Shown: piece by piece, positions 30,606 to 39,980 of the stretch
How positions within the stretch are numbered: the stretch's first letter is position 1
Layout of the letters: each line of letters begins with the position of its first letter
Assembly: GCA_027488905.1 (NCBI GenBank)
Contig: JAIYAT010000007.1
Span: forward strand, 124,001-188,000
Source: Bacteroidota bacterium
GTDB lineage: Bacteria > Bacteroidota > Bacteroidia > UKL13-3
Length of the DNA stretch: 64,000 nt
Direction: 5' to 3'
Program-made: the position numbers and the translations under genes
The notes under the pieces: generated by a model
What the model saw: the letters and a program-made list of their open reading frames with translations, nothing else
What the model was told of the DNA's origin: nothing
The model's database searches: none

Positions 30606-33600
30606 ATGAAACAATTATCTAAAATCATCTTCTTACTGGCTTGCTTTTACTTTATTAATGCCCCAAGCAAAGCCGCAGTTTACACCTGGATTGGACCTAA
30701 TAATGGAAGTTTTAGTGACCCTGCAAATTTTTCTCCAAATAGAACGGCTCCATTAGGCACTGACACCATAATTATTACAGGTGGGCTTGGTGGAGATACC
30801 ATAATAGCCCCTGCAAGTTATGCTCCCTCATTTTTTTATTATTGGGAAATTGGTACATTAAGAATAGCTAATGGAAAGCAAATAACCTTTAATGGCAAGG
30901 TTATAAATAATTCTAGTACATTTTTTTCTAGTTTGAAAATAAATGGAGTCCAAGGTAAAACTTTACAAATAGATAGTAATTGCACATTGAATATTTATGG
31001 AAATGGTTATGAAATTTCAGGAAATAATTATTCAAGTTTTACCGTAGGTGATCACAGATATACTACCGAAGCAAGGATTGACGGGCGATTAACTATTAAT
31101 ACTATACTTGCCCCAGGGTCTCACCCTGCTGCAATACAAAGAGCTGTAGGGTTACTTTTTCAAGGATGCAAGGTTACTATAAACGGAATAATCGAAATTA
31201 AATCAGACTCCTTAAATTTAAGTAGCGCTCTAAATTCCCTTAGCTTTATTCCTACTTTCGATAACCAACCATCTAAAGTTATTTTAAATGGAGACTTTAT
31301 CTTCACTGGCGGGCGGCAAACTACTAATTTTAACGATTCTATTTTGCAGGTTGAACCAACTGGTAGGGTAATTCTAAACTTTCCTGCCAATGCCACCATG
31401 CATAATTTAAAAGGAGTATATAAACCGGGTTCGCAGGTTATCATCAATGGTCATCCCGGTTCTGATACCGCGCTTATCACTTTGCCAGATAGCATTCATC
31501 ACTTAATTGTTAATACCAATGGAAACGCAAGGCCTTTACATTTAGTAGCGCGCTCAAACATTAACGATTCTCTTGTGCCTATTTTAATTAAAGGCAATGT
31601 AACCATAAATAAAACAGGGACAAGTTCCATAGAGTTTAATACCGCTACCAATAACAAAACTGCAACTGTTTTAGGAAATTTAACCTTAAACGGTGGTGAT
31701 TTGCAAATAAGAAATTATGGAAACTTGGTCACAGACACAGGTTCAAGGGTTTTTATTAAAGGCAATTACCTTCAAAATGGTGGTACCTTAAATTTTATTG
31801 GAACTCATCCCAAAGTAGGGCAGTTGTTGGTAAAAGGAAACTTTTTTCAATACAATGGCTTAATCAAAAATACCAGCGGTTCTTTATTCCCACAAATTGT
31901 GCTCAATGGTACAGATACTCAAAGACTGCGCCTTCGCTCCAATATTGATGATAGCATTACCTTTGTTTTTAATAACCCAGCAGGATTTATTTTAGATAGT
32001 AATTTAGTGCTCGGTGCTGGTAGCTCAGTAGAGTATATCAATGGCAGCATAAGCGGATCTGGTAGCGTTGTTTATGCTAGCCCAAGTTCTGTTTTGTTGT
32101 TTTCTAATCCTTCACCAGCCAATCCAAGCAATAACTTATGGTCGGCAAGCCAAGTACCCTATCAAGTGGTCCTGCAAAATACTGCAGCCCTTACCTTAAC
32201 AGGAAGCAAACAAATTAGAAACAACTTAACAATTGGCAAGGGCTGGCTTAACATTGCTCCAACAGATTCCTTGGTGATTGGCAGTGTTAGTCAAATGGCA
32301 ATTGTAAATCAAACAGGAGATGGATTCGTTCAAGGAAAGCTAAGTTTATGGATTGGTGCACAAACGGGAACTTATAAATTCCCATTAGGATTAAACGGAA
32401 ATTCCAAAACCATTGAATTGCAATATACCAATTCCCCTAACACAAGTGGAACCTTAAGCGCCACCTATTCAAACTTGCTGCCAGGCAATTTAGGTCTTCC
32501 CTTAAAGCAAGGTTCCGATTCAATTTTAAATACAGTAGGAAATGGCTTTTGGACTATCAACGCAGGTAATGGCTTAACTGGTGGCACCTATTCAATTAAA
32601 GCATTTTCCAATACAGTGTCTGGTGTGAGCGATATTCAAAACATTCGATTACTTAAAAGAAGCAATTCGAGTGCCGCATGGTTGGCTCCTGGTGCCCATG
32701 GAACTTCCGTTGGAAGAACAGATTCTTTTTATGTAACAAGAACAGGACTAGTAGGATTTAGTGACTTTGCATTGGCTCAAAAACTAGCTTCTTTAAACAT
32801 TGGCAATAATAATATTGGGTCGAACCAAACCATTTGTGAAGGCAGAATTCCTAGCACCTTGCTTGGTTCAATGCCATCAAATGGCACAGGAAATTATACC
32901 TATTTATGGTTGTATGCTACCTCTGGAATTTCAGGTAATTATTCCCCTGCATTGGGAATTAACACCAATCAGAATTATTCCCCAATAGCAGTTTTAGGAG
33001 CAGTTTGGTATAAAAGAGTTGTTTTTTCTGGTGCTTCAGTTGATACTTCAAATGCGGTTTTGGTTCAAACCGAACCTAAATTAAAAGTTGGTTTTACAGT
33101 GAACAAACAAATTCAATGCTTAAATGGCAACCAATTTATTTTTACAGATACCACCCAAGGAAATAAAAATAGGTTATGGGTATATGGTTTAGGACAAACC
33201 GATACTTCAGCAGTATTAACATTAAGTTACAATGCTGGTCCAAATAATAGCCATCAAATAAGCTTGCTCGGTTCGGCAAATGGCAGTTGTGTTGACACTG
33301 CATTTAAAACAGTTTACTTAAATACAAACCCAATCACAAGTGCGATAAGCGGGGATACAATGGTTAAGTTATCAAACATCAAAAAATATGAGGTAATTGG
33401 TAGGGCTGGTTCTAGTTATTCTTGGTTTTTTACAAAAGGTAAGGGTAATAGCACTTCTAATAGCATTCAAATCCAATGGACAAGCATAGGCAAAGACCTA
33501 CTTAAAGTGTTAGAAACCAATAATTCAAGTTGCACTGGAGATACTATCCTATTAGAGGTAAATGTTTCTCAACTCATTGGATTACCAATTGACCTGGAAA

Positions 33601-33848
33601 GGGAAAATGTATTAGTGTATCCAAATCCTAGTAATGGCAATTTTAAGGTAGAAAGCAAAGAATTTGAAATAGAGCAAATACATGTATTAAATCTGTTTGG
33701 GCAAGTTTTAATGAGCGAAACAACCACTACAGATAAAAGAGATTTGAAGGTAGATTTAAGTCAGCTTCCTGTAGGCGTTTACTTGCTGCAATTGGATCTT
33801 GAGAACAAGCAAAGACAAATGCATAAAATTTCTATTCAACATCCTTAA
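30606..33848 (+). CDS. T9SS-secreted surface protein with beta-helix-like repeats
   Basis: A 1080-residue secreted protein. A signal peptide (about residues 1-24, ending PSKAA) is followed by many short strand repeats with 'NGTLNI/GNLTLNGG' turns, as in right-handed beta-helix or autotransporter-like adhesins. A PKD/Ig-like section follows, then a T9SS type A sorting domain from about 1000 (VLVYPNPSNGNFKVES, LPVGVYLLQL). There is no visible catalytic domain. It is likely an adhesin or matrix component displayed at the cell surface. Confidence 0.85.
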   Translation: MKQLSKIIFLLACFYFINAPSKAAVYTWIGPNNGSFSDPANFSPNRTAPLGTDTIIITGGLGGDTIIAPASYAPSFFYYWEIGTLRIANGKQITFNGKVINNSSTFFSSLKINGVQGKTLQIDSNCTLNIYGNGYEISGNNYSSFTVGDHRYTTEARIDGRLTINTILAPGSHPAAIQRAVGLLFQGCKVTINGIIEIKSDSLNLSSALNSLSFIPTFDNQPSKVILNGDFIFTGGRQTTNFNDSILQVEPTGRVILNFPANATMHNLKGVYKPGSQVIINGHPGSDTALITLPDSIHHLIVNTNGNARPLHLVARSNINDSLVPILIKGNVTINKTGTSSIEFNTATNNKTATVLGNLTLNGGDLQIRNYGNLVTDTGSRVFIKGNYLQNGGTLNFIGTHPKVGQLLVKGNFFQYNGLIKNTSGSLFPQIVLNGTDTQRLRLRSNIDDSITFVFNNPAGFILDSNLVLGAGSSVEYINGSISGSGSVVYASPSSVLLFSNPSPANPSNNLWSASQVPYQVVLQNTAALTLTGSKQIRNNLTIGKGWLNIAPTDSLVIGSVSQMAIVNQTGDGFVQGKLSLWIGAQTGTYKFPLGLNGNSKTIELQYTNSPNTSGTLSATYSNLLPGNLGLPLKQGSDSILNTVGNGFWTINAGNGLTGGTYSIKAFSNTVSGVSDIQNIRLLKRSNSSAAWLAPGAHGTSVGRTDSFYVTRTGLVGFSDFALAQKLASLNIGNNNIGSNQTICEGRIPSTLLGSMPSNGTGNYTYLWLYATSGISGNYSPALGINTNQNYSPIAVLGAVWYKRVVFSGASVDTSNAVLVQTEPKLKVGFTVNKQIQCLNGNQFIFTDTTQGNKNRLWVYGLGQTDTSAVLTLSYNAGPNNSHQISLLGSANGSCVDTAFKTVYLNTNPITSAISGDTMVKLSNIKKYEVIGRAGSSYSWFFTKGKGNSTSNSIQIQWTSIGKDLLKVLETNNSSCTGDTILLEVNVSQLIGLPIDLERENVLVYPNPSNGNFKVESKEFEIEQIHVLNLFGQVLMSETTTTDKRDLKVDLSQLPVGVYLLQLDLENKQRQMHKISIQHP

Positions 33849-33865
33849 GCAAAAATTTTGTTCAG

Positions 33866-33896
33866 TTTTGAACCTAGTGTAATTTAATTACTTTTG
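33866..33896 (+). promoter_or_regulatory. Promoter giving a probably leaderless message
   Basis: TTTTG (33866-33870) and TACTTTTG (33889-33896), 18 bases apart, match the Bacteroidota promoter exactly. The -7 box ends only four bases before the ATG at 33901, so transcription would start at or just past the first codon. Confidence 0.5.
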
Positions 33897-33900
33897 GTTC

Positions 33901-35208
33901 ATGAGATTACTAGCTTTAATTTTCTTTTTTATTTCTGTCATTTCAGTAAATGCTCAAACCGAAGAAAAGGCAAACGCCAAAGTACAAGAGTATTTGTTTT
34001 TGCTAAAGACTGGTAAATTCTCTAGCATAGAAAAGCGTTTAGACCCTACCATGAGCCGCTTGATTGATGCCTCAAAATTGCAAGGCTTTTGGGAAGGTCT
34101 ACAGATGCAATATGGTGATTTACTAAAAACTGGAGAGACATCAGTTAAAACAAAAGATTCTTTATTTATCTGTTTGACCCCACTTCAGTTTGAGAAAACT
34201 AAACTGAACTTTAGGTTGGTACTTAACCAAAAGCTACAAATTGCTGGGTTATTTTTGGAACCCATGGATGTACCTTATGCACCCGCTGCTTGGGTAGATC
34301 CTCGTTTGTTTTTTGAAGTAAAGAAGGCCGTTCCCCTTGCTGCCTTTCCATCAGAAGGGGTGTTAACTTTGCCCAATGTGCAAGAAAAAGTCCCATTGGT
34401 AATTATCATTGGTGGTTCTGGTCCAACCGACAAAGACCTTAGCATGGGTCCAAATAAAATTTATAAAGACATGGCTTGGGGATTAGGCACACAAGGCATT
34501 GCCAGTTATCGTTATGATAAACGAACACGCGCCTTCGGTTCAAAAATGGGCGACCCTGAAAAAGTTACCGTTAAAGAGGAATACTTGGATGATTTGCAAG
34601 CCATTGTAGAGCTACTTAGTAAACATGAGTCCATTGATAGCACTAGCATTTACTTACTTGGTCACAGCGAAGGCGGGTTTTTAATTCCCTGGTTTGCCAA
34701 TGAAGTAAAAGGAATTAAAGGTTTTATAATAGCAGCCGGAAATTACCACAAAATGGCAGATATGATAAGCGCTCAATTGTTGCATCTTAAAAAATATACA
34801 AGAAGCGAAACCGAGCGTGCAGAGCTTCAAGCCATTCTAGATAGAGTTCCTTATGCCCAGAACAAGTTAAGCTTGCAATCGCCTAAAGACTCGCTACCAT
34901 TAGGAATTTCAGCCACTTATCTCATGCACCTTAATGCGCATGCACCTGCTATTTACCTAAATGCATTAAAGGGAAAACCCGTTTTGGTATTGCAAGGCGG
35001 AAGAGATTATCAAGTACCAACTTCAGAATTTGAAGCATGGAAAGCAGCTTTAACAAGTCACAAGCAGGTCACTTTTCAATTATACCATCAACTCAATCAT
35101 ATTTTTATGGCAGGAGAGGGTGTATGCTTACCCGCAGAATATGCAGAGTCAGGAAATGTTTCTAAGCTGTTTATTTTAGACATTGCAGCTTGGGTCAAGG
35201 CTAACTAA
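33901..35208 (+). CDS. Secreted alpha/beta hydrolase with N-terminal DUF3887-like domain
   Basis: A 435-residue protein with a signal peptide (MRLLALIFFFISVISVNAQ), a DUF3887-like domain (about residues 25-125, FSSIEKRLDPTMSRLIDASKL) and an alpha/beta hydrolase. The nucleophile elbow is GHSEGG, the oxyanion loop GGSGPTDKD, and the likely acid and base are in LQGGRDYQVP and HQLNHIF. It probably acts on esters or peptides in the periplasm or outside the cell. The stop codon overlaps that of the convergent dusB gene. Confidence 0.85.
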   Translation: MRLLALIFFFISVISVNAQTEEKANAKVQEYLFLLKTGKFSSIEKRLDPTMSRLIDASKLQGFWEGLQMQYGDLLKTGETSVKTKDSLFICLTPLQFEKTKLNFRLVLNQKLQIAGLFLEPMDVPYAPAAWVDPRLFFEVKKAVPLAAFPSEGVLTLPNVQEKVPLVIIIGGSGPTDKDLSMGPNKIYKDMAWGLGTQGIASYRYDKRTRAFGSKMGDPEKVTVKEEYLDDLQAIVELLSKHESIDSTSIYLLGHSEGGFLIPWFANEVKGIKGFIIAAGNYHKMADMISAQLLHLKKYTRSETERAELQAILDRVPYAQNKLSLQSPKDSLPLGISATYLMHLNAHAPAIYLNALKGKPVLVLQGGRDYQVPTSEFEAWKAALTSHKQVTFQLYHQLNHIFMAGEGVCLPAEYAESGNVSKLFILDIAAWVKAN

Positions 35209-36194
35209 ACCAATTGGGCTTCGTAATGCAATTCTACCTGAGCCAAAATGTCTAAGATTTCTGTATAGGATTCAGCGGTTACGAGTAAGGTTCTAAAAGG
35301 TTTAAAGTTATCTAAGCCCTTGAAATAAGGAGCATAATGGCGGCGCATTTCAAAAAGGCCAGGGCGCTCGCCTTTCCATTCCACACTTTTTTGAAGATGT
35401 GTTTTACAAACTTCAATTCTTTGCAACACAGAAGGTGGAGGCAAATGATTTCCGGTTTCCATGAAATATTTAATTTCATTAAAAATCCAAGGGTATCCAA
35501 TGGCTGCGCGTCCAATCATAATGCCGTCTACGCCATAGCGTTTGCGGTATTCAACTGCTTTTTCCGGACTATCGATGTCGCCATTGCCAAAAATGGGAAT
35601 GGTAATTCTTGGGTTTTCTTTTATTTTTCCAATTAAGGTCCAATCGGCTTCCCCTTTGTACAATTGCGCTCGGGTTCTACCATGTATTGACAAGGCTTGA
35701 ATACCCACATCTTGCAGACGTTCTGCTACTTCCTCCACATTTTTAGTGTTTTCATCCCAACCCAATCTGGTTTTTACAGTTACAGGCAATTTGGTGCTTT
35801 TTACAACAGCCTCAGTAACTTTTACCATTTTTATTAAATCTTTTAAGATAGCTGCACCTGCACCTTTACAAACAACTTTTTTAACCGGGCAACCAAAATT
35901 AATATCCACTAAATCTGGGTTTACGGCATCTACAATTTGGGTGGCCATTGCCATGGCTTCCTCGTCTCCACCAAAGATTTGAATGCCTATTGGGCGCTCA
36001 TAATCAAAGATATCCAGCTTTTGTCTACTTTTAATAGCATCCCTAATTAGGCCTTCCGAACTAATAAATTCAGTGTACATTAAGTCGGCACCATTTGCCT
36101 TACAAACCGCTCTAAAAGGAGGGTCACTAACATCTTCCATCGGAGCCAATAAGAGTGGAAAATTCCCTAAGTTTATGTTGCCAATTTTTGCCAA
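35205..36194 (-). CDS. dusB: tRNA-dihydrouridine synthase DusB, probable TTG start
   Basis: A 329-residue flavoenzyme that reduces specific uridines in tRNA. It shows LAPMEDVSDPPFRAVCK, INFGCPVKKVVCKGAGAA with the catalytic cysteine, VKTRLGWD, IHGRTRAQLYKG, and GNGDIDSPEKA with the phosphate-binding DGIMIGRAAIG. An ATG at 36335 would add 47 residues unlike the family and would run through the divergent CPBP gene. A TTG at 36194 gives MAKIGNINLGNFP, the normal beginning, so I choose it. Confidence 0.9.
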   Translation of the reverse strand: MAKIGNINLGNFPLLLAPMEDVSDPPFRAVCKANGADLMYTEFISSEGLIRDAIKSRQKLDIFDYERPIGIQIFGGDEEAMAMATQIVDAVNPDLVDINFGCPVKKVVCKGAGAAILKDLIKMVKVTEAVVKSTKLPVTVKTRLGWDENTKNVEEVAERLQDVGIQALSIHGRTRAQLYKGEADWTLIGKIKENPRITIPIFGNGDIDSPEKAVEYRKRYGVDGIMIGRAAIGYPWIFNEIKYFMETGNHLPPPSVLQRIEVCKTHLQKSVEWKGERPGLFEMRRHYAPYFKGLDNFKPFRTLLVTAESYTEILDILAQVELHYEAQLV

Positions 36195-36232
36195 TGCGCT
36201 AGTTATAATATATTGCGGCAAATATAATCGAA

Positions 36233-37195
36233 ATGTTTGAGGAGGAAGTACCAGAATTTTCATCGCTAAAGCGCTTTGCCACCATTGTTGGTAAACTATT
36301 GGTTTTGGGCGGTATGGTTTTAGTGTTTGGATCATTGGGTTCGCTATTGGCGTATTTCCTTTGTCTTTATGGCTTTGGGGTTGACATTAGCACAATCAAC
36401 ATGCTTGCCATAAGGCCAGAACAAATTAATGAGCTAAATGCCATGAAAGTATTTCAGGTAGTTGCAGGGAGTTTGGGAATGTTTTTGGTTCCAGCCTTAG
36501 TTTTTACGCGCAGTCTTGGATTAGATTTTAAAACTTATGTCCCAGTTAAAATTAAAGTGTATTGGCCATTTTGGTTTTTAGGGATAGCATTGTTAATTGT
36601 AAGCAACCCAATAATTGCTTGGTTATATCAAGTTAATCAATTGCTTAGTTTTCCAGCCTCCTATGCAGAATTTGAAGCAAGTTTAAAGGCGATGGAGGCA
36701 AGCGCTTCTGCTTTAACCAAAGTGATGATTACTGCGCATGATATTCCTTCCTTGATGCTTAATATTTTTGTGGTAGCACTTATGCCGGCTATTTGTGAGG
36801 AGGTTTTTTTTAGAGGGGTAATGCAACAATATTTAAGAATTTCAATTGGCAATGCAAGTCTTGCCATATTTTTAACCGCCATTATATTTTCTGGCTTTCA
36901 TGGTCAGTTTTATGGTTTTTTACCTCGTGTAATGCTGGGTGGCTTACTTGGATATATCTATAATTATACAGGAAACATAAAAGTGCCAATCTTAATACAC
37001 TTTATCAATAATGCTACAGCTGTTATTTTAGTTTATGTTTTTAAAGATAATTCTAATATTTCTTGGTTAGATGAAAATTACCAGTTTGCTTGGTATTGGG
37101 TAATTTTAAGTAGTTTGGTTACCTTCGGAATCCTTAGAAGTTTCAAGCCATTGATGCTTTATTATGTTAGAAATAGAATAGCAAAAAAACTTTAG
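36233..37195 (+). CDS. CPBP family intramembrane metalloprotease
   Basis: A 320-residue membrane protein with about eight hydrophobic segments and the CPBP/Abi signature: EEVFFRG (the glutamate pair and arginine), FSGFHGQFYGFLPR with the histidine, and HFINNA. Members cut membrane-bound peptides or process CAAX-type proteins. It starts 38 bases from the divergent dusB TTG and lies 31 bases before cdsA, so it is probably co-transcribed with it. Confidence 0.9.
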   Translation: MFEEEVPEFSSLKRFATIVGKLLVLGGMVLVFGSLGSLLAYFLCLYGFGVDISTINMLAIRPEQINELNAMKVFQVVAGSLGMFLVPALVFTRSLGLDFKTYVPVKIKVYWPFWFLGIALLIVSNPIIAWLYQVNQLLSFPASYAEFEASLKAMEASASALTKVMITAHDIPSLMLNIFVVALMPAICEEVFFRGVMQQYLRISIGNASLAIFLTAIIFSGFHGQFYGFLPRVMLGGLLGYIYNYTGNIKVPILIHFINNATAVILVYVFKDNSNISWLDENYQFAWYWVILSSLVTFGILRSFKPLMLYYVRNRIAKKL

Positions 37196-37226
37196 GATAG
37201 TATAAATTTTTAGGATAAACAATCGC

Positions 37227-38039
37227 ATGAATAATTTTTGGCAACGCACTTTAACGGGCTCTCTTTTTGTTTTAGCCATTGTATTAAGCACTGTATTGAG
37301 TGAATGGAGTTTCTTTGGTTTGCTATTTTTGATTAATTTTCTAAGTCTACTTGAATTTTATGAATTGATGCTGCCAGATAAAAATCCTATTGAAAAATAT
37401 TTGGGAATCGTGGCTGGAAGCATCATTAACCTTATGTTTGTTTTTATCATCAGGGGCGACCTCAGCACTGGTTGGTATTATCATTTGATACCTGTTTTTA
37501 TGCTGCTTTTTATCATTAAGTTGTTTGAAAAAACAGGCAGAGAATTTGAGACGCTTGCTTTTCAAGTATTAGGAATTCTTTATGTATGTCTTCCTTTAAG
37601 CATGCTTGCAGATTTTGGTTATTTTAATGCGATAAATTACAGTTATGCCTTACCAATGGGCTTTTTTATATTACAATGGAGCAGTGATACTTTTGCCTAC
37701 TTAATTGGAAGAAAGCTTGGGAAAACAAAATTGTTTGCCCGTATAAGCCCTAAAAAGACATGGGAGGGAAGCATTGGTGCAACTATTTTAACCATAGGTA
37801 TGGCCTACCTGCTCAGCACTTTTTGGGATGATATTAGTAGTCTAGATTGGATGGTAATGGGCGCTATCATTGTAGTATTTGGCACCTTGGGCGACTTAGT
37901 AGAATCCTTACTTAAGCGTAATTTAGACATAAAAGACAGTGGCAGTATTTTGCCAGGTCATGGTGGTATGTTAGATAGATTTGATGGCTTATTTTTATCT
38001 ATCCCAGCTGTTTACTTCTATTTGTTACTAAGCAACTAG
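37227..38039 (+). CDS. cdsA: Phosphatidate cytidylyltransferase CdsA
   Basis: A 270-residue membrane enzyme making CDP-diacylglycerol from phosphatidate and CTP. The C-terminal family signature is complete: SPKKTWEGSIGA, then GTLGDLVESLLKRNLDIKDSG and LPGHGGMLDRFDGL. Several membrane helices precede it. It follows the CPBP gene closely. Its product feeds phosphatidylserine synthesis and then the Psd encoded at 41271. Confidence 0.94.
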   Translation: MNNFWQRTLTGSLFVLAIVLSTVLSEWSFFGLLFLINFLSLLEFYELMLPDKNPIEKYLGIVAGSIINLMFVFIIRGDLSTGWYYHLIPVFMLLFIIKLFEKTGREFETLAFQVLGILYVCLPLSMLADFGYFNAINYSYALPMGFFILQWSSDTFAYLIGRKLGKTKLFARISPKKTWEGSIGATILTIGMAYLLSTFWDDISSLDWMVMGAIIVVFGTLGDLVESLLKRNLDIKDSGSILPGHGGMLDRFDGLFLSIPAVYFYLLLSN

Positions 38040-38043
38040 TTGT

Positions 38044-38544
38044 TTAAATACTCGAGAGCAGGGCAATAAAAATCATCAATCCGTAATATCCTCCAAGGAT
38101 ACAGCCGATGTAAGAAAATACAGTCCTGCCAGTTTCCTTTTGATAAACATCCATTCTTTTGATGGCAGACAATGGAATGATTAATTGGTTCAAACTATCC
38201 AAAGCAAATTCTGAAACATAAATATTAACATCATTGCCTGGCTCACCCATTCTATTAGGATACCTGTTTGCTGACATTTTTTTTGCAAATCTATAGAATT
38301 GGTGATTTGGACCTGCTTCCATAAACCTTGCTTCAATTTGTTCCTTCTCTTTGTTTAGAATGGGATAGATAAGCTGCCAATCTTCGTTTCCTGTATGCAC
38401 TATAATTGATTTTCCTCTTGCAAATGCACCTTCCATTTCATAACCATTAGTTACAGAGGCAGAAATTTTAAAGTAATGGCACCCTGAGAAAATCGTTAAA
38501 GCTATGATGGCAATTAGCCCAACGCCAAGTTTTGCGAAACTCAT
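38044..38544 (-). CDS. Small lipoprotein with C-terminal membrane helix
   Basis: A 166-residue protein with a lipobox (LTIFSGC, cysteine near residue 22), a soluble middle and a hydrophobic C-terminal segment (SYIGCILGGYYGLMIFIALLSS). No known domain is visible. The start is separated by a single base from the stop of the preceding barrel protein gene, so the pair forms an operon. Function unknown. Confidence 0.7.
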   Translation of the reverse strand: MSFAKLGVGLIAIIALTIFSGCHYFKISASVTNGYEMEGAFARGKSIIVHTGNEDWQLIYPILNKEKEQIEARFMEAGPNHQFYRFAKKMSANRYPNRMGEPGNDVNIYVSEFALDSLNQLIIPLSAIKRMDVYQKETGRTVFSYIGCILGGYYGLMIFIALLSSI

Positions 38545-38545
38545 T

Positions 38546-39427
38546 TTAGTCGAATTTATAACCCACTGTCAACATATACCTAGCAGCAAACTCGCTACGT
38601 TTTGTAGAAGCAATTTCGTTACCATTGAAATCAATATGTCTATACCTTGATTGGCAATACCCAAATCCAATTCCAATATTAAAATTGATTTCTGCGGTAG
38701 GTTGAAATAATATTCCTTGCTGTACCAAAACAGATTGAAAAGAACCTGGCATTTCTTTATCTTCTAGGGTATAGGGTAAAGTGTTTTTTTGCACTTCATC
38801 GGTATAATTAAACCAACCTATTTCTATAGATGGTCCAAAATAGTAACGCACTTTTCCTTGACCATAGGGGTAGTAATAACACTCAAAACCAGTGCTAAAT
38901 TTTTTGTTCTCTCTGTAATAAGATTGCCTTTCTTCATATTCTGTTTCGCGAATTTTAAAGGCATTTGCTCCAAGTGAGTTTAATCCAATTGAAACAGGAA
39001 TTCTTAAGCTATAATCGCCTTCTTTGGTGAAATATTCATATCCCAAAGTAATTGCTCCAGCAAAATAATCAGTAACATTTATGTTTACATATCTCCTTTT
39101 AAAATTCGTTCTCAATGGGTCTGGTTTTGGCACATTAGTCCCCCAAACAGAACCATAGGCATAGTTTGAATTGGCTTGTATGGGAGCACTCGCATTAAAG
39201 TTTTCTATTCTACCATCGCTGTAAACAATTTTAGAAACTTCCATTCGGTTCAAAACGAATAATGGGCCACCTTGACCTACTGGATTGCGATATTTAACCT
39301 GATTATTATTTACCTCAATAATTCTTACATTACTCACTCTGCCATCCACTCGGTATAAAGTGTCTTGGGCTAAAAGTTGGGTTGAACCAAGTACTAGTAA
39401 AATCAAAATGGCTATTAAATTTTTCAT
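38546..39427 (-). CDS. Outer-membrane beta-barrel-like protein
   Basis: A 293-residue protein with a signal peptide (MKNLIAILILLVLGSTQLLAQ), an N-terminal strand module (YRVDGRVSNVRIIEVNNNQVKYRNP) seen in many Bacteroidota proteins, and a C-terminal set of amphipathic strands (GVEYFT, STGFECYYYPYGQGKVRYYFG, FNIGIGFGYC) ending in aromatic residues, typical of a small porin-like barrel. A start at 39451 would precede the signal peptide, so I use 39427. It precedes the lipoprotein gene. Confidence 0.75.
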   Translation of the reverse strand: MKNLIAILILLVLGSTQLLAQDTLYRVDGRVSNVRIIEVNNNQVKYRNPVGQGGPLFVLNRMEVSKIVYSDGRIENFNASAPIQANSNYAYGSVWGTNVPKPDPLRTNFKRRYVNINVTDYFAGAITLGYEYFTKEGDYSLRIPVSIGLNSLGANAFKIRETEYEERQSYYRENKKFSTGFECYYYPYGQGKVRYYFGPSIEIGWFNYTDEVQKNTLPYTLEDKEMPGSFQSVLVQQGILFQPTAEINFNIGIGFGYCQSRYRHIDFNGNEIASTKRSEFAARYMLTVGYKFD

Positions 39428-39513
39428 ATGATTGTTTTGAATGTAGGTCAAATATAAAGTAAAACTTATATAAAAATCTTTCTAATAAATAAGTAATTCA
39501 TAATTGTGTTACT

Positions 39514-39528
39514 TCGGTTTGAACCAAA
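39514..39528 (+). repeat. Copy of the recurrent 15-mer TCGGTTTGAACCAAA
   Basis: An exact copy in the gap between the divergent barrel gene and the small membrane protein gene. Confidence 0.7.
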
Positions 39529-39637
39529 CGCCATTTCGTTTTTAAAACTAATCAGTTAAATATTCCTATTATCCATTTATGTTTCCAATAGTTTAATTTC
39601 TTTATCAAAAAGATTGGTACCCATGCATATTTGAACC

Positions 39638-39889
39638 ATGAAAAATACAGCATTTTCAAAATACCTTTATATCGGTTTTGTAGTATTTGGACTTTACCTG
39701 CTTTTGGTAAAAAAAGAACTGGGTGAGGCGGCCATTTATTTTGGTATTGCCTTGGCTTTCGACCCATTTAACCAAGAAATCAGCTTTAACAATAGGCCTA
39801 CTTGGCAAAAATTAGTTCTTATCATTCAGGTAGTCCTAGTTTTTAGTTTGTTTGGAATCAGTTGGTTCAAGGATATTAAAACTAGCTAG
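39638..39889 (+). CDS. Small two-helix membrane protein
   Basis: An 83-residue protein with two hydrophobic segments (about residues 9-24 and 57-75) separated by a short loop (DPFNQEISFNNRPTWQK). The length and even hydrophobic pattern suggest a real small membrane protein. I do not recognise the family. It lies before gdhA on the same strand but 91 bases away, with a separate promoter between them. Confidence 0.6.
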   Translation: MKNTAFSKYLYIGFVVFGLYLLLVKKELGEAAIYFGIALAFDPFNQEISFNNRPTWQKLVLIIQVVLVFSLFGISWFKDIKTS

Positions 39890-39921
39890 TTTCCCACAAA
39901 TTTAACATAGACTTAAATCAG

Positions 39922-39953
39922 TTGGACAGATTGTAAAATTTTGTGTATGTTCG
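39922..39953 (+). promoter_or_regulatory. gdhA promoter
   Basis: TTG (39922-39924) and TATGTTCG (39946-39953), 21 bases apart, with one mismatch to TAnnTTTG. Transcription would start near 39960, about 20 bases before the ATG. Confidence 0.45.
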
Positions 39954-39980
39954 CCAAACCTAACACTTAAAGAAACAACT

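Noticed and set aside
36194-36335. Extended N-terminus of DusB from an ATG at 36335
   Set aside because: The added 47 residues do not fit the family and would overlap the divergent CPBP gene; a TTG at 36194 gives the normal N-terminus.
39552-39767. A 71-residue minus-strand frame over the small membrane protein gene
   Set aside because: It is antisense to the two-helix membrane protein, which has the better hydrophobic pattern.
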